Positions 45,291 to 54,077 of a stretch of 64,000 nt of DNA are shown here, one piece after another; position 1 is the first letter of the stretch, and every line of letters begins with the position of its first letter. Origin of the DNA: Bacteroidales bacterium Phil6 (lineage in GTDB: Bacteria; Bacteroidota; Bacteroidia; Bacteroidales; F082); the NCBI GenBank assembly GCA_002633315.1, contig NWBN01000022.1, positions 1-64,000 of the forward strand, read 5' to 3'. The notes under the pieces are model-generated. The model ran no database searches and was not told the origin of the DNA. It was given only the letters and a program-made list of their open reading frames with translations. The position numbers and the translations under genes are program-made.

Positions 45291-45364
45291 TGTGGTGAAA
45301 TTTACTATTAATGTGGTGAAATTCGAAAAAATTGGCAAAAAACAGGCTTTTTTGTGGTGAAATT
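45291..45364. promoter_or_regulatory. Three perfect TGTGGTGAAATT direct repeats, likely LytTR operator
   Basis: The 12-mer TGTGGTGAAATT occurs without mismatch at 45291-45302, 45312-45323 and 45353-45364. Offsets of 21 and 41 bp place the copies on the same DNA face, two and four helical turns apart. LytTR regulators are known to bind direct repeats about 21-22 bp apart, and a LytTR gene starts at 45400. Copies 1 and 2 centre near -48 and -69 of the predicted fabH start (activation); copy 3 sits between the -33 and -7 positions of the regulator's own promoter (autorepression). The assignment of binding protein is inferred. Confidence 0.75.
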
Positions 45365-45366
45365 AT

Positions 45367-45374
45367 TATTTTTG
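45367..45374 (+). promoter_or_regulatory. -7 box (TATTTTTG) of the LytTR gene
   Basis: TATTTTTG fits TAnnTTTG, 25 nt before ATG 45400. The third TGTGGTGAAATT copy ends 2 nt upstream of it. Confidence 0.65.
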
Positions 45375-45399
45375 CAGTGGAAAACGAAAAGAATAATAG

Positions 45400-46248
45400 A
45401 TGAAAAATAAACGTAAAAGTACAAAAGTGCCGGCATGTCTTCTTAAGACCAATAATCTTGTCGTGAGTTTGGTGTTTTCTGTGCTGTTTGCCCTCGTGTT
45501 CCTCGTGGTGTATTCTCCTTTTTCTGAGACATACTGGCTTAGTAATGTTTTTACTCGTAATTTTGCTTTCACTTTGCTGTTCGTTTCTGTCTCTATAATA
45601 ATACTTGTTGGAAGTCGTGTTGGCATGTTTTTCCTCAGTAAAAGGCGGCGTGGCATGAGGTGGGCGGATTATGTGCTATGGCTCTTAGGAGAGATATTTC
45701 TTATTGCTCTGTATTATTCTCTTTTATCTCTTAAAATGGACGAATACGATTTGTTGTCTTATCTGAGATTGCTCGGTCGTAGCATTATAGTGGCTCTTCT
45801 TGCACTCGGTATCCCCTATGTGATGTCGGCCCTCTGGTTTATTTTAGTTGATACGAGAAGAATAGCCGGAGCTACACTTTCAAACGGTAATGTGTCGCGT
45901 AACATTATCAATTTCTTCGATAATAACGGTAATCTTAAACTTTCAGTATCTCTCGACAGTCTGTATTATATCAAGGCGGAAGACAATAATGTCATAGTTT
46001 ATTTTTCCAAAAATGGAAGCATAAGCAACTTTTCCATTCGTTGTAAGTTGCAAAACATTGAATACGAGATGAAAAATACTCCGGTGAAACGCTGTCACAG
46101 AGCTTATATTGTCAATACTTTGAAAGTTAAAGTGTTGCGTAGCGAAGCTGATAATTTCTATATAGATTTCGATATTGACGGATTGGAATCTATTCCGGTG
46201 TCGCGTACTTATAGCAATAACATAGTGAGAGAATTTTCCGGAGTGTGA
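45400..46248 (+). CDS. Membrane-anchored LytTR-domain transcriptional regulator
   Basis: A 282-aa protein with four predicted transmembrane helices (about 20-38, 54-80, 90-110, 127-151) and a C-terminal LytTR DNA-binding domain (about 172-280: LDSLYYIKAEDNNVIVYF, then VKRCHRAYIVNTLKV and VSRTYSNNI). There is no receiver domain, so the membrane part probably senses the signal directly. It is divergent from the fab/etf operon and its promoter contains three phased direct repeats that fit LytTR sites. I infer that it regulates that operon and itself in response to membrane state. Confidence 0.85.
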   Translation: MKNKRKSTKVPACLLKTNNLVVSLVFSVLFALVFLVVYSPFSETYWLSNVFTRNFAFTLLFVSVSIIILVGSRVGMFFLSKRRRGMRWADYVLWLLGEIFLIALYYSLLSLKMDEYDLLSYLRLLGRSIIVALLALGIPYVMSALWFILVDTRRIAGATLSNGNVSRNIINFFDNNGNLKLSVSLDSLYYIKAEDNNVIVYFSKNGSISNFSIRCKLQNIEYEMKNTPVKRCHRAYIVNTLKVKVLRSEADNFYIDFDIDGLESIPVSRTYSNNIVREFSGV

Positions 46249-46650
46249 TTATTGTTTGATAAAAGTCACAGTCATCTCACCAATGTCGGTTTTGACGATA
46301 CTTGTGATGATGCCGTCGGACAAAGTGCCTAATATATTGTCAGGTAATGAATTGTCGTTACCATATATAGTTATTATACCATATTTATCGATGATATAAT
46401 GATAGTCGCCATTCATTTTGTTAAGTTTTATATTGACGATGCTGTCGTTCAAGAATGACAGAGTACTTTGCTGCTCCTGTTCACCGAACTGTTTTATCAT
46501 GGACGGGGTGTTTTTCTTCTCATCGAAATAAAAACTGATGTTATCAACGACCCACAGTCCTTTAATGCTGTTTTTTTCTGTACATGAAAACATGAGACAG
46601 TAAAAAACGATAGTCGGTATAATGACAGATAATTTAATGAATTTCGACAT
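46249..46650 (-). CDS. Small lipoprotein, lipocalin-like, function unknown
   Basis: A 133-aa lipoprotein with a signal ending CLMFSCTEK. The mature part starts KGLWVVDNISFYFDEK, then a series of beta strands (NGDYHYIIDKYGIITIYG, MTVTFIKQ) reminiscent of small lipocalin-like domains. No family is recognised with certainty. The stop directly abuts the stop of the convergent LytTR gene. Confidence 0.7.
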   Translation of the reverse strand: MSKFIKLSVIIPTIVFYCLMFSCTEKNSIKGLWVVDNISFYFDEKKNTPSMIKQFGEQEQQSTLSFLNDSIVNIKLNKMNGDYHYIIDKYGIITIYGNDNSLPDNILGTLSDGIITSIVKTDIGEMTVTFIKQ

Positions 46651-46668
46651 GTTGCATTAAAATAGGAA

Positions 46669-46704
46669 TAGTTACGGCGATGTATGTGACTGTCGCCGTA
46701 ACTA
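46669..46704 (-). terminator. Hairpin terminator after the first M24 aminopeptidase
   Basis: TAGTTACGGCGA (46669-46680) and TCGCCGTAACTA (46693-46704) form a perfect 12-bp stem with a 12-nt loop, 9 nt past the stop at 46713. On the minus strand it is followed by TTCCTATTTT, a moderate T tract. Confidence 0.75.
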
Positions 46705-46712
46705 TTTTATAA

Positions 46713-48134
46713 TTAGAATATTCCTGGTATTCTGAACCATTCTCTTGCCTCAGCACAAGTCGTTTCCACTTCTTCTATGGTTTTAGGGATAGGACGACCC
46801 AAGACGCGATTGCCGTCTTCTGTTATCAGCAAGTCGTCTTCAATACGTATTCCGCCGAAGTCTTTATAGGTTTCTACCTTGTCGTAGTTGATGAAGTCTT
46901 TATGTTTGTTCTCAGCTTTCCAGATGTCGATGAGAGTAGGCACGAAATAAATGCCCGGTTCATCGGTGACTACGAATCCTGGTTTAAGAGTCTTGCCGCA
47001 GCGTAAGTTGCTGAATCCCTGTTTTGTAGAACGCGGAGTAGTGGCGTCGTAACCTACATTGTTCTCGCCTAAGCCTTCCATGTCGTGTACATCCATGCCG
47101 AGCATGTGTCCTAAACCGTGAGGCATAAACAGATAATGTGCTCCTGCCATGAGTGCGTCATCAATATTGCCTTTCATCAGTCCAATGTCCTTGAGTCCTT
47201 CTATTATGGTACGTGCAGCAAGGGTATGCATCACCATATATTCCATATAAGGACGGGTGTTGCGTATCACTTCCATATTGGCTTTCAAGACTATCTCGTA
47301 AATTTCTCGCTGACGTCTGTCGAATTTGCCACCTACCGGTATGGTACGGGTGAAGTCCGAAGCATAGTAATTGCCGGTTTCGGCACCTGCATCAACGACC
47401 AGCATTCTTCCCTCTTTCAGAATATTATGATGTCCATGGTTGTGCAGAGTTTGTCCGTCGATACTCACAATGTTGGGAAATGACACCATGCCGCCTCTTG
47501 CTATGGCGATACCTTCAATGGTACCCGATATCTCCTGTTCTATGACACCGGGTTTACACATCTTCATCGCTGTGGTATGCATGTAATATGCTGTCAATGC
47601 AGCCTGTTCCATCTCTTCTATCTCAATGCTGCTCTTTACCTGGCGCAATTTGACAACTTCTTCAATAAGATGTTGACTTACATATTGCTGCACTCCATCG
47701 GTAGTAGTGTCGAACCAATGACTTAATTTGATGAGCATGTCGCCGCGATAAGGAGGCAATATGTGAATGTTGCGTTTTTTTTCTATTGCACTTTGAAGAT
47801 ACTCAGGAAATCTGTTGATGTCACGGGTGTCGGCAATGCCTGTCATGGCGCCTTGTTCAGGCAGTGTAGGCAATGGTCCACACCAAATGATGTCGTCAAT
47901 GGTCACTTCTTGGCCGAACAAAATCTCTTCTCCACTTTCAAAGTCTATGACACCTACAAGGTCAGGATGGTCTAACCCGAAGAAATACGAGAAGTTGCTG
48001 TCTTGACGGTAATGATATGTGTTGTCGGGATAATTCATCGACGCCTCGTCGTTGGCGACGAAAAATGCCAGACCTTTTGTCATGGCTTTTTTCAAAGCTG
48101 CCCTACGACCGGCATATACTTCTTTTTCGAACAT
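46713..48134 (-). CDS. Xaa-Pro aminopeptidase family M24 (copy 1)
   Basis: A 473-aa metallopeptidase, aminopeptidase P type. The N-terminal non-catalytic domain spans about 1-165. The pita-bread catalytic domain has intact metal ligands: Asp pair in VVDAGAETGNYYASDFTRTIP, His in PHGLGHMLGMDVHD, Glu in VTDEPGIYF and Glu in GGIRIEDDLLI. It releases N-terminal residues before proline, presumably in the cytoplasm, as no signal peptide is seen. A TATATTTG box at 48167-48174 (minus) and a leader made of three TAAAAAAC octamers precede it. A paralogue lies directly upstream. Confidence 0.93.
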   Translation of the reverse strand: MFEKEVYAGRRAALKKAMTKGLAFFVANDEASMNYPDNTYHYRQDSNFSYFFGLDHPDLVGVIDFESGEEILFGQEVTIDDIIWCGPLPTLPEQGAMTGIADTRDINRFPEYLQSAIEKKRNIHILPPYRGDMLIKLSHWFDTTTDGVQQYVSQHLIEEVVKLRQVKSSIEIEEMEQAALTAYYMHTTAMKMCKPGVIEQEISGTIEGIAIARGGMVSFPNIVSIDGQTLHNHGHHNILKEGRMLVVDAGAETGNYYASDFTRTIPVGGKFDRRQREIYEIVLKANMEVIRNTRPYMEYMVMHTLAARTIIEGLKDIGLMKGNIDDALMAGAHYLFMPHGLGHMLGMDVHDMEGLGENNVGYDATTPRSTKQGFSNLRCGKTLKPGFVVTDEPGIYFVPTLIDIWKAENKHKDFINYDKVETYKDFGGIRIEDDLLITEDGNRVLGRPIPKTIEEVETTCAEAREWFRIPGIF

Positions 48135-48141
48135 AATATGT

Positions 48142-48174
48142 GTTTTTTAGTTTTTTAGTTTTTTAACAAATATA
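48142..48174 (-). promoter_or_regulatory. TATATTTG box and A-rich octamer-repeat leader
   Basis: On the minus strand TATATTTG (48174-48167) is followed by a leader containing three tandem copies of the octamer TAAAAAAC. A-rich leaders without a Shine-Dalgarno sequence are usual in Bacteroidota; the exact tandem copies could change number by slippage. Confidence 0.45.
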
Positions 48175-48244
48175 TATATAACGTTGATAACATTCATTTA
48201 GTGTAATTAAAAACAAGTTGACAACGAAATGATTTCAAATAGTT

Positions 48245-49552
48245 TTACGATTTCTGCTGAATATTTTTGTTCATAGCATATTCTATTTCATCCACTTCTA
48301 TAGGAAGACCTTCGAATAGGTTGACAGGTTGTCCCGATGTCACGAGCATGTCATTTTCTATGCGAATACCGATGTTTTCTTCACGTATGTAGATTCCCGG
48401 CTCGCAGGTGAGTATCATGCCTTCTTTAAAAGTGATGCTCTTGTTGACATTGTCATGGACATCTATGCCAATATGATGTGAAATGCCATGCATAAGATAT
48501 TTGGTATATAAAGGTTTGTCAGGGTCTTGACGTTTTACGTCGTCAGTCGTAAAGAGTCCGAGACCTATCATTTCCTGTTCCATGAGTTTGTATGTCGTAG
48601 TGTTTATGTCGTTGATGGTGTTGCCAATAACATAAAGAGGTTCTATTTGTTTCATGACACGCAATACAGCATCGTAACACTGTTTCTGGCGTGGAGTGAA
48701 ATGTCCGTTTACGGGTATTGTACGACTGAGGTCTGAAGAATAATGGTTGTATTCACAACCTATGTCAAAGAGTACCAAGTCATTGTCATTCAAAATGCTG
48801 TTGTTGCTTGAATAATGGAGACAACAGCCGTTTTTACCCCCTGCCACTATTGGAGCGAAAGCATGACCCGAGGCATTGTTGCTTTTGAAGACATATTCAA
48901 TTTCGGCTTGTATCTGGTATTCGTATTTTCCCGGTCGTACCGTGTCGAGACAACGACGAAACGCTTGTCCGGTGATGTCGCATGCATGACGCGTTATGTC
49001 AAGTTCTTCTTTTGACTTCACAAGACGGAGTCTGTTGAGAATAGGGGCAGAACGCTCTATGTTGTGAAGTGGATATCTTCTTTTTATGTCTTCAGCGAAG
49101 CGCTGCTGCTTTGTGGTTACATCACATTGATAACGTGGGTATTCGTAGCTGTTGAGATATATCTTGTCACAATTGAAGATTATGTCGTTAAGCACGTCAT
49201 AGAAACTGTCGCTGTAAAGCACCGTTTTGACTCCGGAAATCCTTGACGCCTCGGCAGTATCGAGCATCTCTCCCTGCCAGATGACTTTGTTTTCGTTGTA
49301 TGTCTCAATGAATAATATTTCTTTTCTGTCAGGGTTGGGACTGTCGGGATAGAGGATGAGGAAAGCATTCTCATGTTTTATTCCTGTAAGATAAAAGAAA
49401 TCAGACTGTTGACGGAATGGAAAGAATTGGTCTCCATTGCGTGGCAGATGCTCATTGGCGCAAAAAACAGCTATGGATTTGCTTGCCATGAAATCTGAAA
49501 ATGATTTTCTGTTCTTAACAAAAAGGCTGTTTGGAATGTTATTAAGGTCCAT
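48245..49552 (-). CDS. Xaa-Pro aminopeptidase family M24 (copy 2)
   Basis: A 435-aa M24 peptidase with N-terminal AMP_N domain (about 1-140: SKSIAVFCANEHLPRNGDQFFPFRQQSDFFYLTG) and catalytic domain with complete metal ligands: LFDIGCEYNHYSSDLSRTIP, MHGISHHIGIDVHD, TCEPGIYI and GIRIENDML. It differs clearly from copy 1, so the pair is an old duplication rather than a recent one. ATG 49552 is chosen; a TTG at 49558 is the only upstream in-frame start. Together with S46 and M49 enzymes it supports peptide use. Confidence 0.93.
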   Translation of the reverse strand: MDLNNIPNSLFVKNRKSFSDFMASKSIAVFCANEHLPRNGDQFFPFRQQSDFFYLTGIKHENAFLILYPDSPNPDRKEILFIETYNENKVIWQGEMLDTAEASRISGVKTVLYSDSFYDVLNDIIFNCDKIYLNSYEYPRYQCDVTTKQQRFAEDIKRRYPLHNIERSAPILNRLRLVKSKEELDITRHACDITGQAFRRCLDTVRPGKYEYQIQAEIEYVFKSNNASGHAFAPIVAGGKNGCCLHYSSNNSILNDNDLVLFDIGCEYNHYSSDLSRTIPVNGHFTPRQKQCYDAVLRVMKQIEPLYVIGNTINDINTTTYKLMEQEMIGLGLFTTDDVKRQDPDKPLYTKYLMHGISHHIGIDVHDNVNKSITFKEGMILTCEPGIYIREENIGIRIENDMLVTSGQPVNLFEGLPIEVDEIEYAMNKNIQQKS

Positions 49553-49598
49553 AATCAAGAGTTTTATAAGCGTTTTTATGAAATAGAGATAAAATTGC

Positions 49599-49617
49599 TA
49601 ATTTTGCACCAAAGTTA
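49599..49617. promoter_or_regulatory. Interleaved -7 boxes of frdC (+) and the M24 gene (-)
   Basis: TAATTTTG at 49599-49606 (+) points to frdC and TAACTTTG at 49617-49610 (-) points to the aminopeptidase. The two boxes are separated by 3 bp, so the two polymerase footprints would overlap. Neither has a convincing -33 element. Confidence 0.5.
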
Positions 49618-49656
49618 AGATTAATTTATGAATATATAATTCAAAATGTTGTAACA

Positions 49657-50319
49657 ATGAACAAAAAAAAATCTTTATCGTCTGTGACAAAGAAACTTAT
49701 CATGGCAATAACGGGAGGTCTATTGGTCTTTTTTCTGTTGTTTCATGGTGCAATGAATGTAGTTTCAATAATATCTCCTGATGGATATGAGATGATATGC
49801 GAGTTTCTCGGAGCCAATTGGTATGCACTTGTAGCTACTGTGATATTGGCATTCATGGTGGTTCTACATTTTGTGTATGCTTTTGTGCTTTCTTATCAAA
49901 ACTGGCGAGCAAGAGGCAAACAACGTTATGCTGTAGTGGGACGTCAGAACGATGTGTCGTGGGCGGCGAAAAACATGTTGGTGATAGGTGTTATCGTGCT
50001 ATGCGGCATCGTATTGCATCTCATGAATTTCTGGTATGACATGCAATGGGCTGAGATACAAGGTAAAGCGCCTGCATCGGGCATGGAGAAAATACGCAGT
50101 ATCTTTTCGGAATCTTACTATAGCATAATATATCTGATATGGCTTGCCGCTCTGTGGTTTCATCTGTCGCATGGCATTTCAAGTGTGATGCAGTCTATAG
50201 GATGGAACAATAATGTATGGCAACGCAGGATAGATATAATTGGTAAAATATTGGCGGCATTGATAGTGTTGATGTTTGTGTCAGTAGTGGTTTATTATTG
50301 GTTAATATATTTATTATGA
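49657..50319 (+). CDS. frdC: Fumarate reductase/succinate dehydrogenase cytochrome b subunit
   Basis: A 220-aa membrane subunit with five predicted helices, typical of the single-subunit diheme cytochrome b of B-type fumarate reductases. Histidines that may bind heme occur at about residues 29 (FHGAMNV), 69 (LHFVYAF), 123 (LHLMNF) and 170-173 ([10 protein letters not shown]). It anchors FrdAB and passes electrons from menaquinol. The stop TGA overlaps the frdA ATG (ATGA), which couples translation. Confidence 0.92.
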   Translation: MNKKKSLSSVTKKLIMAITGGLLVFFLLFHGAMNVVSIISPDGYEMICEFLGANWYALVATVILAFMVVLHFVYAFVLSYQNWRARGKQRYAVVGRQNDVSWAAKNMLVIGVIVLCGIVLHLMNFWYDMQWAEIQGKAPASGMEKIRSIFSESYYSIIYLIWLAALWFHLSHGISSVMQSIGWNNNVWQRRIDIIGKILAALIVLMFVSVVVYYWLIYLL

Positions 50320-52253
50320 ACGTATTAGATTCAAAAATCCCTTTAGGAGACATAAGAGAGAAGTGGAATTCTTATAAAGCAGGGCAGCAACTTGTAAATC
50401 CTGCCAATAAGCGTAAACTTGACATCATTGTGATAGGTACCGGACTTGCCGGAGCATCAGCGGCTGCTTCGTTGGGTGAGATGGGGTTCAACGTAAAAGT
50501 GTTTTGCATACAGGACAGCCCTCGGCGTGCCCATAGTATTGCGGCACAGGGCGGTATCAATGCGGCAAAGAACTATCCCAATGACGGCGACAGTATCTGG
50601 CGATTGTTTTATGATACTGTAAAAGGTGGCGATTACAGGGCACGCGAAGCTAATGTATATCGTCTTGCCGAGTTGAGCAATAATATCATTGACCAATGTG
50701 TGGCGCAGGGCGTTCCTTTTGCGCGTGAATACAGCGGCATGCTTGCCAATCGTTCTTTCGGAGGCGCTCAGGTGTCGCGTACTTTCTATGCTCGCGGGCA
50801 GACCGGACAACAGTTGTTGCTCGGTGCTTACGGAGCCTTGAGTAAAGAAGTGGCAAGAGGTACGGTGCAGATGTTTACACGGCGCGAGATGATGGACATT
50901 GTAATAGTTGATGGCAGAGCACGAGGTGTGATAGTGCGTAACTTGGTAACAGGTGCTTTGGAACGTTATTCGGCTCATGCCGTGGTGTTAGCGTCAGGGG
51001 GCTATGGCAATGTGTTCTTCTTGTCAACAAATGCCATGTCTTCCAATGGTTCTGCTATATGGCACGCTTATAAGAAAGGAGCTTTTATGGCAAACCCGTG
51101 TTTTACTCAGATTCATCCTACCTGCATACCTGTGCATGGTGACTATCAGTCTAAACTGACATTGATGAGTGAAAGCCTGCGTAACGATGGCCGTATCTGG
51201 ACACCTAAGGATAAAGATGTGGCAGAACGGTTGCGTAAAGGCTTGATGAAGGCTTCCGATATTGCTGAAGAGGACAGAGACTATTACCTTGAACGCCGTT
51301 ATCCGGCTTTCGGCAATTTGGTGCCTCGCGATGTGGCATCGAGGGCAGCCAAAGAGCGTTGTGACGATGGGTTCGGCGTCAACAATACGGGCAGAGCGGT
51401 ATTCCTCGACTTTAAAGAGGCTATACAAAGACTTGGCAAACATACTGTTGAGGCACGTTACGGCAACTTGTTTGAGATGTATGAGCGTATTGTGGATGAA
51501 AACCCGTATGACACTCCTATGATGATTTATCCTGCTGTCCATTATACTATGGGTGGCTTGTGGGTTGACTATGAGTTGCAGACTACGGTGAAAGGTCTGT
51601 TCGCCGCCGGTGAAGCCAATTTCTCCGACCATGGGGCTAATCGTCTTGGTGCTTCCGCATTGATGCAGGGCTTGTCGGACGGTTATTTCATCTTGCCTTA
51701 TACTCTACAGAATTATCTTGCAGACCAGATAAGGGAACCTGTTGTTCCTGTTTCTGACAATGCTTTCGTTGAAACAGAAAAAGAAGTGCAAAAACGTATT
51801 GACACCTTGCTGAATGTCAATGGCAAGACAACGGTGGATACTATACATAAACATCTTGGTAATATCATGTGGGAATATGTTGGCATGGCAAGAGAGAAAC
51901 AAGGACTGATGAAAGCTGTGGATATGATAAGAGACTTAAGAGCTGAGTTTTGGCATGATGTCAGGGTGCCGCGTCGTGACGGGATGAATAATGAGTTGGA
52001 AAAAGCGTTGAGAGTGGCAGACTTCCTTGAAATGGGTGAGTTGATAGCTCGCGACGCATTGATGCGGGAGGAGTCGTGCGGAGGACATTTTAGGATAGAA
52101 TATCAGACTGCTGACGGAGAGGCGCTGCGTAATGACAAGGACTTTTCTTTTGTTGCAGCATACGAATATAAGGGCAATGACAATGCCCCTGTCTTGCATA
52201 AGGAGGAACTTGAATTCGAAAATGTGGAGGTGAAACAACGCAATTATAAATAA
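50316..52253 (+). CDS. frdA: Fumarate reductase/succinate dehydrogenase flavoprotein subunit
   Basis: A 645-aa FAD subunit. The FAD-binding motif [20 protein letters not shown] is near residue 33 and the covalent-FAD His is in [18 protein letters not shown]. The catalytic-site segments PTCIPVHG and [12 protein letters not shown], with [20 protein letters not shown], are intact. It reduces fumarate to succinate, or runs in reverse, on the cytoplasmic side. ATG 50316 overlaps the frdC stop; an earlier in-frame start at 50298 lies inside frdC. Confidence 0.95.
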   Translation: MNVLDSKIPLGDIREKWNSYKAGQQLVNPANKRKLDIIVIGTGLAGASAAASLGEMGFNVKVFCIQDSPRRAHSIAAQGGINAAKNYPNDGDSIWRLFYDTVKGGDYRAREANVYRLAELSNNIIDQCVAQGVPFAREYSGMLANRSFGGAQVSRTFYARGQTGQQLLLGAYGALSKEVARGTVQMFTRREMMDIVIVDGRARGVIVRNLVTGALERYSAHAVVLASGGYGNVFFLSTNAMSSNGSAIWHAYKKGAFMANPCFTQIHPTCIPVHGDYQSKLTLMSESLRNDGRIWTPKDKDVAERLRKGLMKASDIAEEDRDYYLERRYPAFGNLVPRDVASRAAKERCDDGFGVNNTGRAVFLDFKEAIQRLGKHTVEARYGNLFEMYERIVDENPYDTPMMIYPAVHYTMGGLWVDYELQTTVKGLFAAGEANFSDHGANRLGASALMQGLSDGYFILPYTLQNYLADQIREPVVPVSDNAFVETEKEVQKRIDTLLNVNGKTTVDTIHKHLGNIMWEYVGMAREKQGLMKAVDMIRDLRAEFWHDVRVPRRDGMNNELEKALRVADFLEMGELIARDALMREESCGGHFRIEYQTADGEALRNDKDFSFVAAYEYKGNDNAPVLHKEELEFENVEVKQRNYK

Positions 52254-52297
52254 TGTTGTTTTTAATGTAGTCAAGAAATAATGTTAAATGATATAGT

Positions 52298-53056
52298 ATG
52301 AATTTCAAATTGAAAATATGGAGACAAGCTGATGCAAAGAGCAAGGGCAAGTTCGTTGATTATGAGCTTAATGACGTTCCTGCTGAGGCTTCTTTTTTGG
52401 AGATGTTGGATATCCTCAACGAGACATTGGTTAGAAAAGGGGAAGACCCTGTATCGTTTGATCATGACTGCAGAGAGGGTATATGCGGAGCTTGTGGGTT
52501 GTATATCAACGGGCATCCTCATGGTAATTTCAAGAATACTACCACATGTCAGTTGCACATGCGTAAATTCCGCGATGGAGAGACTATAACGGTAGAGCCA
52601 TGGCGTGCCAAGCCTTTTCCTGTCATAAAAGATCTCATGGTGGACCGTTCTGCCCTGGATGCCATAATACAGGCAGGAGGCTTCGTGTCGTGTCATACAG
52701 GCGGTGTCCCTGATGCCAATTCCATTTTGGTCAACAAGAAAGATGCAGATCTCGCCATGGATGCCGCATCATGTATAGGTTGTGGTGCTTGTGTTGCGAC
52801 ATGTAAGAATGCCAGTGCAATGCTTTTCGTGTCGGCTAAGGTGTCGCAGTTCGCCTTGTTGCCTCAAGGACAGGTGGAGGCTCGGGAGAGAGTGCAAAAA
52901 ATGGTGCGTAAGATGGATGAGCTTGGCTTCGGCAACTGTTCCAACACTTATGCCTGTCAGGCAGAATGTCCTAAGAGTATTTCGGTTACCAACATCGCCA
53001 GAATGAACAGACAGTATCTCTCGGCAAGATTGGCTGACCCTCTTCAAGAGGATTGA
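52298..53056 (+). CDS. frdB: Fumarate reductase/succinate dehydrogenase iron-sulfur subunit
   Basis: A 252-aa subunit. The plant-type 2Fe-2S cluster is bound by [15 protein letters not shown] near residues 58-70 plus a later Cys, and the 4Fe-4S/3Fe-4S clusters by [14 protein letters not shown] and [11 protein letters not shown] in the C-terminal helical domain. It carries electrons between the flavin and the heme subunit. Located 44 nt after frdA, completing the frdCAB operon. It ends 2 nt before the stop of the convergent barrel gene. Confidence 0.95.
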   Translation: MNFKLKIWRQADAKSKGKFVDYELNDVPAEASFLEMLDILNETLVRKGEDPVSFDHDCREGICGACGLYINGHPHGNFKNTTTCQLHMRKFRDGETITVEPWRAKPFPVIKDLMVDRSALDAIIQAGGFVSCHTGGVPDANSILVNKKDADLAMDAASCIGCGACVATCKNASAMLFVSAKVSQFALLPQGQVEARERVQKMVRKMDELGFGNCSNTYACQAECPKSISVTNIARMNRQYLSARLADPLQED

Positions 53057-53058
53057 CA

Positions 53059-53997
53059 TCACAGTTTGTAACCAACGGTGAACATGAAACAATAACGGTG
53101 TGCTTTGGTGAGATCGCCGGTGTCCATGTCTGATAATGTGCGGTAAAATTCTTCGGTTATTGCATCAAGTTCGGCATCTGTTATGTCAAGGTCCTGAAGT
53201 TCGGGAATGCTGCTGCTGTATTGATTGACAATCTTGTTTAGGATATTTGTGATATAAGGTTTGAAATGAGTTGTCATTTCGTCTTGATGAATCTTCAATC
53301 CATTACCTTTGAATAATTTGGATAATCCGTAATAACCGCTTATGTCGAAAATCCAATGTTTTACCTCAATGGATAAACCTAATTGTGCTCCGATATGTAT
53401 TTTATTGAGGTCAAAATCGACAGTTTCACAGCCTAAGATGTTGGCAAAAGAGCCTTTCAATGTGGTTTTGTGACTTGCAAAGATATCCGCTGCAACACCA
53501 CCTTGTAACCCAAAAACAACTTCATCTTTTGTAAACTGATAACCCAACATTATTGGGATATTGATCGAATTGACTTTCAATTCAGTTTTCAAGGTACCTA
53601 ATCCCAACTGATTTATCAAGACATTGCTTAAATATGGTGCAAGACCGGCATATTGCTGATATTCAGTCATTGCTTGATAAATGGCATCGTTGATAATGAT
53701 TTTGGCATCTTTGAGATATACCGAGGTGTCTATTGAAGCATCTCCGCAGACAGTTGTGTAGTTGATACCTGCCTGTATGTATAATTTGTCGGTAAGATAC
53801 TGTCTGCCAAACATACCTGCAATGAAACTGTTTTTCAATCCGGCTTTGATAGATGCATCTTCGTAATCAAAATGATTGATAACATATCCGGCTTTTATTC
53901 CCAAAGTATTTCTTTTCGGCTGTTCCTGAGCCATACTTGGTAAGATTGACGACACCAACAATGTAGTTAGTATGACTTTTTTCAATAGGTGTTTCAT
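53059..53997 (-). CDS. Outer-membrane beta-barrel protein (PF13568 type)
   Basis: A 312-aa protein with a signal peptide (1-25, ending PSMAQEQ) and alternating amphipathic strands of a small barrel (LGIKAGYVINHF, LYIQAGINYTTV, HIGAQLGLSIEV), ending VGYKL. The block ASIKAGLKNSFIAGMFGR closely parallels DIQKGFKNNFIGGVFAR in the gene at 54078, so the two are paralogues. ATG 53997 precedes the signal peptide; the longer frame to 54042 is not supported. Function is unknown. Confidence 0.8.
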   Translation of the reverse strand: MKHLLKKVILTTLLVSSILPSMAQEQPKRNTLGIKAGYVINHFDYEDASIKAGLKNSFIAGMFGRQYLTDKLYIQAGINYTTVCGDASIDTSVYLKDAKIIINDAIYQAMTEYQQYAGLAPYLSNVLINQLGLGTLKTELKVNSINIPIMLGYQFTKDEVVFGLQGGVAADIFASHKTTLKGSFANILGCETVDFDLNKIHIGAQLGLSIEVKHWIFDISGYYGLSKLFKGNGLKIHQDEMTTHFKPYITNILNKIVNQYSSSIPELQDLDITDAELDAITEEFYRTLSDMDTGDLTKAHRYCFMFTVGYKL

Positions 53998-54018
53998 CAC
54001 AGGTTCGGTTATAAAACA

Positions 54019-54050
54019 AGAATCCATTGTCGCTGTTGACAATGAATTCT
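54019..54050 (-). promoter_or_regulatory. Long hairpin between two barrel genes
   Basis: AGAATCCATTGTC (54019-54031) and GACAATGAATTCT (54038-54050) pair over 13 bp with one mismatch and a 6-nt loop. On the minus strand it sits between the stop at 54078 and the ATG at 53997, followed by TTGTTTTATAA, so it may be a terminator, attenuator or RNA-processing stem. Confidence 0.5.
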
Positions 54051-54077
54051 GAAATATATTAAGTAAAAATATTAATT

